Source: Gigaspora rosea (taxonomy: Eukaryota > Glomeromycota > Glomeromycetes > Diversisporales > Gigasporaceae). Taken from it: DNA of 64,000 nucleotides. The stretch covers positions 1 through 64,000 of the forward strand of contig QKWP01000214.1 of NCBI GenBank assembly GCA_003550325.1, in the 5' to 3' direction. Both the position numbers and the translations under genes were made by a program. This document shows, in pieces, positions 12,525 through 24,225 of this stretch; the stretch's first letter is position 1; each line of letters begins with the position of its first letter. The notes beneath the pieces are model-generated. The model made no database searches. It saw only the letters and a program-made list of their open reading frames with translations, and was not told where the DNA came from.

Positions 12525-12534
12525 GATAATAATA

Positions 12535-12961
12535 GTCAGTGAATTAGATGAACTAAACAAAAAAACCCCACGAAATCAGATATATTGAAGAAAAAACAAC
12601 AAAAGAAAAAATTGCAAATAACTGTTGTAGCTTAAATAATTAAACAAAGCATTACCTGGACTAAAAAAAAAAGAAACTTTATGATAATAAGAATTGTAGA
12701 ATAAATATAACATAGTAATTTTCTTTCTTTTACATTGGCTACGGTTTGTTTGACACATCTTAAACTTCAACTACTTTCGAATTTAAAAAAGTATATAGAA
12801 AAAAGAACATTCTGGCAAGTTAGAACATCACTGAACTTCTACTAAGTGTTGTTATTGTCTGTATATAATATTTCTATTGATTACAGACCTCTTTATTACG
12901 GTATGATGCAACATGATGCAACATAATTTTCTATAGAGACGTTCGCTACAAAGTTATTCAA
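12535..12961. other. AT-rich spacer
   Basis: No gene or repeat is supported here. A 64-codon minus-strand frame at 12576-12770 is A/T-run-rich and looks accidental. Confidence 0.5.
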
Positions 12962-13150
12962 TTAGTGGAATAGTACACTGATATTAGTTTTTTTTATAAA
13001 TTTGCTTATATGCGAAGTTCCAGTTTTACTAGTCTTTGCAATATAAATACTCATGTAATGTTGATCCAAGAAATCATCGGGATTGAATGTCCTCCATGCT
13101 TTATATTTTACTGTATAAACTGGCTGAGGTTTAAATCCAACTAAGACCAA
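12962..13150 (-). pseudogene. Short coding-like frame, unknown
   Basis: A 62-codon minus-strand frame (starting MVLVGFKPQPVYTVKYKAW) has a normal-looking amino-acid mix and no low-complexity bias. It lies downstream of the broken gene at 13437-14430 on the same strand. It may be the decayed 3' part of that gene, or chance. I recognise no domain. Confidence 0.3.
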
Positions 13151-13436
13151 TTTTCTATAAGAATAAAGGCCTATCGTTAAGAGTAATCTTGTATATTAAA
13201 CCTAAAAACATATATTATATAGGCCCAGGTCTCTTACTTTTTTTTATCTCTAGATCTCAAACCCGGGTCTATTACTATCAGATGTTTATGCAGTAAGATA
13301 TGGTAAGTTGGTAATGATTAGGTTATGTATAACATGGATATTTTACAAAGCTATGACGAACTACTATGTATTACAGGTTTTTTTTTGATAAATACCTTAG
13401 AGATTTGTTTGTCATACAGAGTAATATTTGTGTATC

Positions 13437-14430
13437 CTACTGCACAAAAAATTGCTCACCATGCCTGTGCTTCACGAAATGAAATTCATGATCCAAACCA
13501 TATATTTTACTAAGGTGGGTATGTAATTTAATTATATTGCTTTTTTGTTGTTTCCAAATTTGGAATACCTGATGCCATTCTTCAATGGATTTACTAACAG
13601 CTTTTATTAAATTTAGATCAAACAAATATTCCATAATTACTTTGTTGTCCCAATCCGCTAATGTACATTTATCAGGTATTAATGTTTAATACGAAAATTT
13701 GGTTTGATATACTTGATCAAGTTTTTGTAAGGTTAATGAGTGGTTTATAGCGAATAAAGTATCACCTGAAATAGATTTTAGCACACCAGTTTTTTGCCAA
13801 ATGGTATCGGGTAATTATTATTAAATTCTGCTATGACTTGACTGTCTTGATAAATTACAATTGAATATGAGCCATTGTTCTTAATACTTTGAAAAAAAAC
13901 TGATTGCTTTGCCTTGTATTTATAAAATAATGATAATGTATAATTATGACCAATTGTCTTTTGGTTTGAATGCGTAATTTTACCAAGGGAACCAATAAAA
14001 ATAGATAGATTTTTTATTTCAATAATAAAGGGATAAAAAACAACACCTAATAATTTTTGAGAAGTTTTGGTTTTTCTAAACCCAAATATGAAAGACCTGC
14101 AAATTTTGACTTAGAGCCAAAAACGGCTTGATAAACAGAAGTAATTGCTATAGAAGAACTTGAAACAATGCCACTACTTTTCCCAATGCCTTCACATATA
14201 TAACCAGGCTGTAAGTGACTATGTATATAATGAACAACATGAATAATAAAAGACTTCTTATTAAGCTGTATCATAACCTTAAGTCCTAGACGTATTGGAA
14301 TTGGAGATGATATATTTTGATTGTCTTTAGAAAAGATCTACCAATTACATAAATATGGACTATAGTGAAGTTCTGGCTCAATAGTACCAGTAACAACAAG
14401 TTCTCCTGAAGTTATATGAATGTTAGTCAT
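13437..14430 (-). pseudogene. Broken gene, unknown family
   Basis: From the ATG at 14430 the minus strand reads MTNIHITSGELVVTGTIEP, then is interrupted by a stop and resumes at 14274 as MIQLNKKSFIIHVVHYIHSH through GKSSGIVSSSSIAITSVYQAVFGSKSKFAGLSYLGLEKP to 14047. After frame changes a further coherent stretch (MEYLFDLNLIKAVSKSIEEW) ends at 13437. The SS-x-A-I-x2-VYQ-x-VF-x3-[ST]K-F-[AS]G pattern resembles an expanded fungal family of unknown function that I recall from Rhizophagus proteomes; this is memory, not a search. Interruptions in at least three places indicate a pseudogene rather than introns, since no matching GT...AG pairs were seen. Confidence 0.5.
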
Positions 14431-14639
14431 TTAGATTCTTGAGGAAATAAAGATTTTAAATAACTATTTTTTTATTATTAATCATAGCGCCGCAATTTAC
14501 TATGTAATGTCTATCGATCACATGCAGATCGGCAATTAAGTCTTTAGATGTCTTGCACTGTATGTTGTTCTAAAGAAAAAAAATCGTTAGAACTGCAAAA
14601 TATATATAAATACAAGTGTTTTTGGGGCGCCGCTGGCGC

Positions 14640-15490
14640 CCTTTACAATACAAAGTGCCTATAATGAATGAAACTCGATTTTTTAAAATTCCACTACAAA
14701 ACTCCCTATTTCGTAATGAAAAAGAATTATTTTGTATTAGAATTATGTAATTTCTATCGTGAATTACTATTAAAAAAAAAATTCTGTTACAAACCTACTC
14801 AACGGATAATACATTGGTTTATATCATGATTACTATTACTGTTAAAAACTCTCATATAAAACTTGTGCGCTATTCTAATAATCACAATACAGTGCTAGGT
14901 TTTAATTAGTTCGCATTGGAAATATATAGTTTCTACTATGTATTACTGTTATAACCTTACTATTCTTGCGATACATGATATGTGACTCACATTAACGTTA
15001 TCCACATCTCAGTTAATTTAATTTCAAAGACAAAGTGCCTATAATAAATGAAACTCGATTTTTTAAATTTCGCTACAGAATTCACTATTCCAGTATTGAT
15101 GAAAAGGTGAATTATTTTGTATTAGAATCACTGTAATTTCTATTGCAAATTACTATAAAAAATTCTGTTACAAACCTATTCGACAGATAATATATTTTAA
15201 GGTTGAGTTTGATCAAATTATTGTGGTTTCTATTATGAATTGCTATTAAAAATCCTCATACAAAACTTGAGCGCTATTCTAATAATTACAATATGGGGTT
15301 AGGGTTAAATTAGTTTGCATTGGAATTATTATAGTTTCTATCATGATATTGCTGTAAACCTTGCTATTTTGGCGATACACAGTATATGACTCACTAACAC
15401 ATATTATTAACGTTGTCCACATCTCAGTTAATCCAATTTCAAAAGATACAAAATGCTATAACGAACGAAACTCGATTCTTTAAAAGAAAA
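14640..15490 (+). repeat. Tandem repeat, unit about 390-410 bp, two copies plus a start
   Basis: CAAAGTGCCTATAATGAATG near 14655 recurs near 15030 as CAAAGTGCCTATAATAAATG and again near 15440 as CAAAATGCTATAACGAACG. The sequence between these anchors aligns throughout, including GAAACTCGATT, TTTTGTATTAGAAT, TTCTGTTACAAACCTA and ATCTCAGTTAAT blocks. Confidence 0.75.
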
Positions 15491-15569
15491 GCAAATTGAT
15501 TAACAACTGATTCATTAAAAAAATTCAATCGACTTTGCCATAGAGCCGTAATCAGAACGTGGAAAAATT

Positions 15570-15890
15570 CATCGTTTATAATGATATATTAAATCTGCTG
15601 ATCATTTGCATAACATGATCTATTAATATGAATTATTCATACGCTTAAAAGCTAAAATTCATTTACACACTTATACTTACCAAGCAAGCAATTAATCATG
15701 ATACTATATGTCATAAGGGCCATTAACGCCAACGATGTGTATTTGATATAATTAAGATTGTGAATTTCTCATAACATGTGACCATGACTATTTATGCCAT
15801 CTAATTTTCACATGTGCAAAATGATTGGTAAAAAATGTACAGGACACTCGTGATGAGATGATAATTTTATTATAAGGAAAGGTGAGAGAA
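15570..15890 (+). repeat. Dispersed repeat, copy 1 (inverted copy at 34748-35050)
   Basis: Blocks such as CCAAGCAAGCAATTAATCAT, AAAATGATTGGTAAAAAATG and TACAGGACACTCGTGATGAG match the reverse complement of 34748-35050 in the same order. A shorter piece recurs at 17577-17648. No coding potential or terminal repeat was identified. Confidence 0.65.
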
Positions 15891-16985
15891 TTAAAAATTA
15901 ATGACATAATCGGCGAAAATCACGAAAGAAAATTAGTAAACCCAATTCAAACGAAGAGGTCGATTTATTAAAAAAATAAAAAAAAAAAAAATATATATAT
16001 ATATATATATACGCATATTTATATTAACATATTTATTAATTGTATTATATTATAAAAATAAATTAATTGTATTAAATTATTTAACATATATTATATTTAT
16101 ATTATCTAAATTCCTTAAAGTACTTCATATGCATATTCGAATGATTATTAATACGTCAGCTAATATCATGTAATCGTTACTAATCCTCTTTAAAGTTCAA
16201 TACGATATTTATTAACTTCATCTGTTATAATTATATATTATCCGCACGTACTAATATATCTAAAAGACACCTACTTCGAAACTTACAACATATAATTTCT
16301 TTAATTATAACTAAGTAAGTATACTCAAGTTTAGTAAATTTAATTAATTCGTATTTAATATGATTTACCGATCATATCAGTCATAATTAAATCATAATGT
16401 TACCAAAAATGCGACATTTAATAGTTCAGTAATATTAAAAAATTAATTTCATTTAATAAGCGATTTACCAGTTAAATTTGTCATTATTACATATATTTCC
16501 GTATCAACACACAATTTCTATAATAGTAAAATTCATTTACATTAATTTCTGTTTAGTAAGTCTATTGTTTAAATCGAAGTAGTACCTATTTTACAACACA
16601 AAATATCAAACACTTACGGCACATATAAATTATTAATATCAGTAAAATTTATTCGCACGCGGCACACATAGTAAAATTCATTCATTTATATTCAATTTAA
16701 TTAATTTCTATTCAAACTATATCATAATATATGATCTGCCAATCGTTTCATTAATTTTACAGTACTTATAATGTTAAATTCAATAAATATTATTTGTACA
16801 TAGATTCATTTAGCAAACGATTTACCAGTTACATCTGTTACAATTACATATATTCCAGGTTAAATCAAATACGGATACCATATCCATTATAGGACATGAT
16901 ATGCAATCAAGTGGTTATATTTGCCATATAACTATATATTAAATAAATTTTCCAATAAAAATCCGTATGCCATATCTATAATAAG
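15891..16985. other. Very AT-rich filler inside the satellite block
   Basis: Contains an A/TA microsatellite at about 15970-16010. A short motif, CGATTTACCAGTTA, is repeated near 16463 and 16814. No gene. Confidence 0.5.
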
Positions 16986-16989
16986 AAAC

Positions 16990-17470
16990 GTTAGACAATT
17001 AAACCTTTTCTCATACACCCACGATCGATCGACGCATAATACATTATGTTCACATATATTTATTATATTTTCTCTCACATACACACTCGATTGATGCACA
17101 ATACGTTATGTTCATAGATAACTTTTTCTCACACACTCACGCTCGATCGACGCACAATACGTTACGTTCGCATGTTTATCATCACCACACTAATACTAAT
17201 AAATAATAATTAATAATAATAATAACTTTTTCTCACACACTCACGCTCGATCGACGCACAATACGTTACGTTTGCATATTTATCATGGCCACACTAATAC
17301 TAATAAAAATAATCTCCTTATAATAATAATAATAATAATAATAATCAATAATAATATATAATAAATAAATAACCTTTTCTCACACACCCACGCTCGATCG
17401 ACGCACAATACGTTACGCTCGCATATTTATCATCGCCACACTAATACTAATAAACAATAATTCATAATAA
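16990..17470 (+). repeat. Tandem repeat with CGATCGACGCACAATACGTT core, five copies
   Basis: The core CTCGATCGACGCACAATACG with nearby CTCACACACTCACG and, in three copies, CACACTAATACTAATAAA appears at about 17020, 17090, 17140, 17245 and 17395. The spacer grows by TAA/TAATAA microsatellite expansion, giving units of about 60 to 150 bp. The core is unusually CG-rich for this window. Confidence 0.75.
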
Positions 17471-17576
17471 TAATAATAACAACAATAATAATAATATTAT
17501 TATTATAATAATAATAATAAAACTTCCAAATCGTTATTGTTTCCATTAATAAATAAAATACGTTCTATATAAGATG

Positions 17577-17648
17577 ATTCACATGAACAGAATGATAGGT
17601 AAAAATGTAACGGACACACGTGTTAAGATGACAATTTTATTATAAGGA
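17577..17648 (+). repeat. Dispersed repeat, partial copy
   Basis: Matches the end of the repeat at 15570-15890 (ACATGAACAGAATGATAGG ... ACGGACACACGTGTTAAGAT ... TTTATTATAAGGA). Confidence 0.6.
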
Positions 17649-18990
17649 GATATATATAAAACTATTGTATACTAACTACGTCCGTTCTAACTATCGTATT
17701 ATGTTCTATCAAAATTGTATTATATTTGTTTTATAGAAAAAAACTGCTAGTACTGCAAAATATTATATATATAAAAAAAAATATTACAGTATCATATACT
17801 AACCATATGCCTGTCAATTTTAACTATTGCACTATATTTGTCAAACAATTGTACTATGTTCGTTCTAAAAAAAAACTGTTAGTACTGCAAAATATATAAA
17901 AAAAATATAATACAATTGTATATTAACTACGTCCGTTCTAACTATTGCCCTATGTTCGTCAAACGATCATACTACATTCGTTATAAAGAAAAAAACTTCT
18001 GTTAGTACTGCAAAATAAAATATATATAAAAAACAAAAAAAAATACTATCATATATTAGTTACATGCGCACTGTCTGTTCTAACTATTACACTACTTTCT
18101 GTTAAATAATCACATTCATTTTAAAGAAAAAAATCATTTAGTACTGCAAATATATATATATATATATATAAACACTACAGTATTGTATACTAACTATATG
18201 TGCTCCATCCATTCTAATTATTGTACTATGTTCCATCAAACAATCGAATTACATTCATTCTAAAGAAAAAAAAAACCTATCAGTGTTGTAATATACATAT
18301 ATATATAATACTATCGTATACTAACCACATTTGTTATGCTATGTTCTGTCAAACAATTGTACTATGTTCTAAAAAAAAATTCTCCATTATTACTGCAAAA
18401 TAAATAAATATATATATATAATATCATATACTAACTATATCCATTATAACTATTGTGCTACGTTCTATTAAAAATTGTACTATGTTTATTCTAAAGAAAA
18501 AAACTATTAGTACTGCAGAATATATATATATAAATATAAAAAAAATACTACAGTATTGTATACTAACCACATGTGCCCCATCTGTTCTAATTATTGTGCT
18601 ATGTTCTGTCAAACAATTGTATTATGTTCATTTTAAAGAAAAAACCTCAATAGTACTGCAAAATAAAATAAATATAAAAATTCATATATTAACCATGTCT
18701 GTTCTAATGATTATGCTACATTCTGTCAAACAATCGTTCTATGTTCATTCAAAAGAAAATAATTCGTTAGTACTGCAAAATATATCAATATATATATATA
18801 TATAATATTACAGTATTGTATAGTTATTATGTGTGCTCCATCTATTCTAATTATTGCACTACGCTCTGTCAAGCAATCATATATGTTCGTTCTAAAGAAA
18901 AAAACCTCATTAGTACTTTAAAATAAAATATATAAAAAAAATTATTATATTTTACTAATTCCATTCTAACTATTGTACTATGTTTCATCA
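17640..18990 (+). repeat. Tandem array, unit about 130 bp, ten copies
   Basis: Each unit contains TACTAAC, TTCTAACTATTG, TATGTTC[TC]GTCAAACAAT, TTCTAAAGAAAAAAA, and TTAGTACTGCAAAATATA with a variable TA run. The last marker falls at about 17745, 17877, 18001, 18140, 18283, 18385, 18508, 18649, 18767 and 18912, spacings of 102-145 bp. Copies are diverged from one another. The same motif set reappears, diverged, at 61500-61840 and 63822-63960. Confidence 0.85.
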
Positions 18991-19800
18991 AATACTGTGA
19001 TACTGTTCTATCTATCTTCTAATTTTATCAATAGTTACTGTAAAAAATTTTTATACAAAACTTGTTTGTGATTCTAATAATTACTATATGTGGTTAGAGT
19101 TTAGTTAGTTCATATTAAAATTATTATGAATTACTGTTATAAAACCTTACCATTCTGATGATACACTCAATAATGCAAGTTATTAATGCTATTCATATCT
19201 AATTTGTACATAACGAATGGAAGTGATTTTTCAAATCTAAAAGCATGTATTGAATGAAATTTGATTTATTTAAAAAAATAATAGATAACAACTGATTAAG
19301 GTAACATATAGTTACTATGTGTGCTCTATCTATTCTAATTATTGTACTACGTTTTGTTAAACAATCATACTGCATTTGTTCTAAAGAAAAAAACCTCATT
19401 AGTACTTTAAAATAAAATATATAAAAAAATTATCGTATTTTAACTATGTCCATTCTAACTATTGTGCTATGTTCTGTTAAATACTTCATACTGTTCTATC
19501 TATCTTCTGATTTTTCAAGAGTTACTATAAAAAATTTTTATACAACAATTGTTCATGTTTCTAATAATTACAATATGTGGTTAGAGTTTAGTTAGTTCAT
19601 GTTAAAATTATTATGAATTACTGATATAAACCTTAAATTTCTGATAATATACTCAATAATGCAAGTTATTAATGCTATTCATATCAATTTTAATTTGTAC
19701 ATAACGAATATAAGTGTTTTTCAAATCTAAAAGCACATATTGAATGAAATTAGATTTATTTAAAAAAAATAATAGATGACAACTGATTATTAATTCATAG
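18990..19800 (+). repeat. Compound tandem repeat, unit about 486 bp, two copies
   Basis: Each copy joins a 130-bp-type unit to a block containing CTGTTCTATCTATCTTCT, GTGGTTAGAGTTTAGTTAGT and AATAATGCAAGTTATTAATG. The marker TTAGTACTTTAAAATAAAAT occurs near 18912 and again near 19398, giving the period. Confidence 0.75.
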
Positions 19801-19944
19801 TAATAAATAAATTTTAAATTATAACAAATCTATTATGAAAATGATCGAATATCACAATAATTACTTAATTGATCATATTATTTTAATAAATTTTCCCATG
19901 GCCTGATTACAGTTTTTTTCGCTTGTTTCTCACTTCTGTATTTG

Positions 19945-20589
19945 TAGAGCTTGTACCCATATAAGTGTTACCCGGGTAACCCGGTTAACACCTGTCAACC
20001 GGGTCATAGCTATCGTTAACCGGGTGACCCGAATTAATTATCCATAAGTATGATAATGTGACGTACAAATGTATGTACAGTATGTATGTCCGTTGGGAGT
20101 GAGGTCATTTTAAATTTTATTATTTAAACCCAGTTTATTTTCTGATGGCCTCTAGCCGTTTGAGAATAAACTGATTATGTTACAGCTATTATCATGATTC
20201 TTGGGGCACCTGACATAAAAATTAATAAATTTATCAGTTACCATTATCATTATACGTAGTTTTTTAAAAAAATGCATATAAGAGAATTTATGATTTTGCA
20301 TCAATCAATCAAAAAAACAGTTTACTCGGATTATTAAGATGACCCAGTTTATAATGTTGTAAACGGTGAGTAACCTGGAGCTTAAATTTTTTAACGGGTG
20401 CAACCTCTAAAAAAATTACATACCCTTAAGAGCTACCTCAATTTTGCATTAGCCAATCAAACAAACTGGGTCAACCGGGTCAACCAGGTAACCCGGATTT
20501 TTTAAAACAATCTGGTTTGTGACCCGGTAATAGTCTGGTAAATGGGCAGGTTATCTGGAATTTGAAATTTATTTCGGATACAACCTCTA
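19945..20589. mobile_element. hAT-like non-autonomous element, 645 bp
   Basis: Flanked by an 8-bp duplication TGTATTTG (19937-19944 and 20590-20597). The ends are TAGAGCTTGTACCC and GGATACAACCTCTA, imperfect inverted repeats. Many GGGTAACCCGG-type motifs lie near the ends, and no transposase frame is present. An internal GGGTGCAACCTCTA near 20398 looks like another terminus, so a second related insertion or internal duplication is possible. Confidence 0.8.
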
Positions 20590-20814
20590 TGTATTTGTCT
20601 ACATACTTTCTATAATTGTATCATCATACCATACCTTAATTGTATTAAGCATTATATATTCTTAGTAGCTTAATCATATAATTACTATCTCAAATACATA
20701 TATTCTCTAAAACTATCCTTAAATAAATATACATGCTTTTTATAATAATTCTTAATAAATCATATATATCTTTGTTCTATAAATTACTGCTAAATTCATT
20801 CATTCAATTATCAA

Positions 20815-21600
20815 ACTCTTTCCGCTGATTCTTTTTACAAAAATCGAATAAATAAACAAACTAGGCTAGGATAGTTTGGACACTAGCTAACACATAAAAA
20901 TTCACTACTAAAAGAAGAGGCCCTCCTAAAAAGACCCTAACTTTGTTAAAACACCAAGAAAATAAAGTGGTCCTTCACTAAGTAGATTACAAAATGTGAC
21001 TTTTGGAAAAAAATTTTACAAAATTTTTAGGGAAATCGGCTAGACCTTGAATTGTAGATTACTAAACTAGGACATGTACACAACAACAAACAAACAAACA
21101 AACATTTTCAGCAAACAAACAACAAAACAAATACGTAAAATGCCAAATTTAGAAAAGCTTAAGGTTTTTCAACTTTAGTGATAATAGAAGATGAGCATTA
21201 TATAGTGATCTTAATTCAACTATTCTACAAGATAAAAGAATAGCAAAATTCTTAGGCACAACAGATGCCCATTTTATAGCTATAATCCTTGAAGCAAATT
21301 GAATATACAAATGGGAACAACATAAAAAACAAGGCAGCAAAGTATAATGGAGGAGGAAAAATACTTAACAGAATGTGATATCGACTCTAACATGTTGTAT
21401 TTGGACAACAAAAGAAACAGTCAGCACCTGTAAATATAGAAACTACCACAAGGGAAGTGGCTACAGCAATGGGTAAAACTAGTAATGAAGCTCAAATAAT
21501 AATATGCAAATCGACAACAATAATATAATGCAGAAAAGAAGTTCTTCAGAGTGGGAAAATGCAACGAATACAGAAGAAGCTACTGAAGAAATTAAAAAGA
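20815..21600 (+). mobile_element. LINE fragment (5' UTR and start of ORF1), decayed
   Basis: Starts with the same CTnTTTCCGCT sequence and the same AAACAAAC-rich leader as the full LINE. Near 21139 is ATGCCAAATTTAGAAAAGC, followed by a broken frame. Within it, DKRIAKFLGTTDAHFIAIIL parallels the ORF1 segment IEIAEFLGIEKPETVYVIHT of the full copy. Only the 5' part is present. Loss of the 3' part is unusual for simple 5' truncation, so it implies later deletion or interruption, perhaps by the A-rich repeat that follows. Confidence 0.65.
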
Positions 21601-21849
21601 GCATAAGGTGGCACATTGTTATGCCAACCCCATAATTGATTAATCAAAGTCAAAAATATACATTTTTTATTTTTATTTTGTTGAAGTTTTTTTTTATTAA
21701 TTTAATTTTTTTTAGTTGAATACAAATTATAAAAAAAAATAAAATAAAAACAAAATAAAAATAGGATAAAATTAGAATACAAATAGACAAAAACAGGATA
21801 TAAACAGAATAAAAATAGAACAAAAATATGCTAAAAATGATAAATAAAA

Positions 21850-23290
21850 TACCCAAAATGGTAAGAATTTACTAAAAGAACTAGATAAAACTGACAAAGA
21901 GACAAAGAATCAACCAAATGAACCCACTAAAAACAACAAAATTACCAAAAAAACTAACAAAAATAATAAAAAAAAACCTACTAAAAATAATGAAGAAGTC
22001 CTACTAAAAACAATAAAAAAGATAAACCACTAAAAAACTTACTAATAGAACTTACTGAAAATGAAAAAAACTACTGAAGAACTTATTAAAAAAACCCACT
22101 AAAAATTGATAAAAAGACAAAAAGAATCAACTAAAAAATGACAAAATTACTAAAAGAACCTACTAAAAAAATGAATAAGACTTACTGAAGAACTTACCAG
22201 AAAAAACTACTAAAAATGACAAAAGACTATATAAGAAAACTTACTAGAAATAGACAAAAAAACTACTATTAAAAAATAACAAAGATAACTTACTAAAAAA
22301 TGACAAAATGTCTTACCAAAAAATGACAAAGATGTCTTACCAAAAAATAATAAAAAGATCTACTAAAAATAACAAAAAAGACCTACTAAAAAATGATAAA
22401 GAAGACTTACTAAAAAACTTATTAGAAGAACCTACCAAAAATATAAAAAACTACTAAAGAACTTACTAAAAAAAACTTATTAAAAATTAATAAAAAGATG
22501 AAAAACCTACTAAATAAACCTACTGAAAATATTAAAATACTGAAAGAACTCACCAAAATAATAATAAAGACCTACTAAAGAACTTATCAAAAGAAATGAT
22601 AAAAACTACTAAAGAACTTACTAAACTTGGCTGAACCCAATAATTTGTGGGTTGGGCTGGGTTTGGGCTGTGCCTAGACCTGAATTTTTAGGCCCATAAA
22701 TTAATTGGGCCAGGATCAGACCAGGCTTGTAAAAATAGGTTGAGCTTGGGCCAGGTTAAACCTGGTAATTTATATAGGTTAAGCACTGGTTGAACCTTGT
22801 TCATCCAAACCTGGGTCTATAATGAATTGGGTTGGGTCCAGGTTGGGCTCATAATTTAACGGGTTGGGTTCAGGCATAGTTAAACCCAGCCCAACCTGAC
22901 CTATTGTACACTCTAAGAAGAATTTACCAAAAAATGCAAATAAACAAAGGGTCTACTGAAAAACCTATCAAACTATTATAAAAAAGATTTACTAAAAAAT
23001 AACAGAGAATTCATACTAAAAAATGATAATAAAAACCACTAAAAAGTGGAGATATTTTACTAAAAAATTACAAAAACTCAACAAAAAACAATAAAAACCT
23101 ACTATAAAATGAAAAAACGCACTGAAAAATTATAATGATATACTAAAAATATTACAGAAGACTTACCAAAATATAACAAAACAGCTTTAGCAATGACTCC
23201 AATAAAGATTCTAAACAACAACTAAAAAAATATTCATATTAAAAAAAATAAAAAAATAAAAAAAAACTAAAAAAAACAAAAACAAATTAT
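21850..23290 (+). repeat. Decayed A-rich minisatellite (CTACTAAAAA-type)
   Basis: About 1.4 kb dominated by drifting copies of [CT]TACTAAAAAATGACAAA and AAAGAACTTACTAAAAA, spaced about 15-25 bp. It is strongly strand-asymmetric: A-rich and T-poor on the plus strand. The element at 22625-22912 interrupts it. Confidence 0.75.
22625..22912. mobile_element. GGGTTGGGC-type palindromic element in the minisatellite
   Basis: A GC-richer island with many TGGGTTGGGCTGGG motifs facing ACCCAGCCCAACC motifs. The right end, TGTACACTCTA, is a plausible hAT-like TAGAG terminus. No matching left end or 8-bp duplication was found, so it is probably truncated. Confidence 0.5.
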
Positions 23291-23690
23291 CTAAATAATT
23301 ACCAATCTAAAAATAATTGGTTGATCATATAGGGATTGCATAGTAATGGGTTGCTATTTTATTTTTGCTTTAAAAATTATAAGATTTTATTAATTAAAAT
23401 TGGAAAAATGTGCTTGTTATTAGTAGTAACAGTAACCAGATTAGGGTTAGTGTTAGATTTAGAATTAGAAGAAGGTTTATTATATAATAAAACACCTTAA
23501 GAAGCATTTTTAGCTAGAAAAAATATTGGTTCTACAACTTTCATTAGAAGCTTGCAGGATATTAGCTTTAAAAAAAATTAACTTTACTTAGTCAAGCATG
23601 CTTATTTTGATATTTTATATGTATCGCTCTTAATTTTATTAATACAAATTCTCATTTATTCATGGATCATCAATTAAATTTTAAAACCTT
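23291..23690. other. AT-rich spacer
   Basis: No gene or repeat ends seen. It contains a short GATTAGGGTTAGTGTTAG run near 23441, of the kind found inside other repeats in this window rather than a telomere. Confidence 0.4.
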
Positions 23691-24190
23691 TTATTAATTT
23701 TATTTCTCAATTTTCTAACCAAATTTGATAAAAATTTTTTTATTTGAATTCTATAGATTTATATGATTAAAATAAAAAAAAAATTTACCAAATTTGGTCA
23801 AGAACTTACAGAGATATCTTTAATAAAAGTTTCCGTAAACCATTTTAGTGCAGAAATAAAAAACTTTTATTGAAGATATTTTTGCAAATTCTTGACCAAA
23901 TTCAGTGAAAATTTTTTTATTTAAATTCTATGAATTTTTAGAATTAAAATAAAAAATTTTATTAAATTTGGTCAAAAACTTACAAGATATTTTCAATGAA
24001 AGTTCTTGTTAGCATAGCTTCTTTGTAATTATATTTTTGGAAATGAAAAAACTTCCATCAAAGATATTTCTAGAGTTCTTGACCAAATTTGATAAAATTT
24101 TTGCTTAAATTCTATTGATTCATAGAATTAAAATAAAAAAATTATCAAATTTGGTCAAGAACTTGTGGAGTTATTTTTGATGAAAGTTCT
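23690..24190. repeat. Palindromic tandem repeat (GACCAAATTTGAT / ATCAAATTTGGTC), block 1
   Basis: TTGACCAAATTTGATAAAA faces ATCAAATTTGGTCAAGAA across TTTTTTTATTT...ATAAAATAAAAA. The arms are linked by AGATATCTTTGATAAAAG and its complement plus CAGCTTCTTTGTTATAT. Each unit is about 250-280 bp and itself palindromic. Confidence 0.75.
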
Positions 24191-24225
24191 GTAAACAATT
24201 TTGGGCAGCTTCTTTGTTATATATA

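Larger units (their letters stand above)
14560..19800. repeat. Composite tandem-repeat (satellite-like) block
   Basis: About 5.2 kb without genes, made of several tandem families listed separately. The left edge carries one copy of the TTCTAAAGAAAAAAA...CTGCAAAATATATA motif (near 14570) that recurs ten times at 17640-18990. The roughly 390-bp units on the left and the 486-bp units on the right share sequence (for example ATTCTAATAATTACAATATG and the GAAACTCGATT / GAAATTTGATTT ends), so the whole block looks like one higher-order repeat system. Confidence 0.7.

Noticed and set aside
14640-15490. Direct repeats as the two long terminal repeats of a retroelement
   Set aside because: The copies are adjacent, not separated by an internal region, and a third start follows; this is a tandem repeat.
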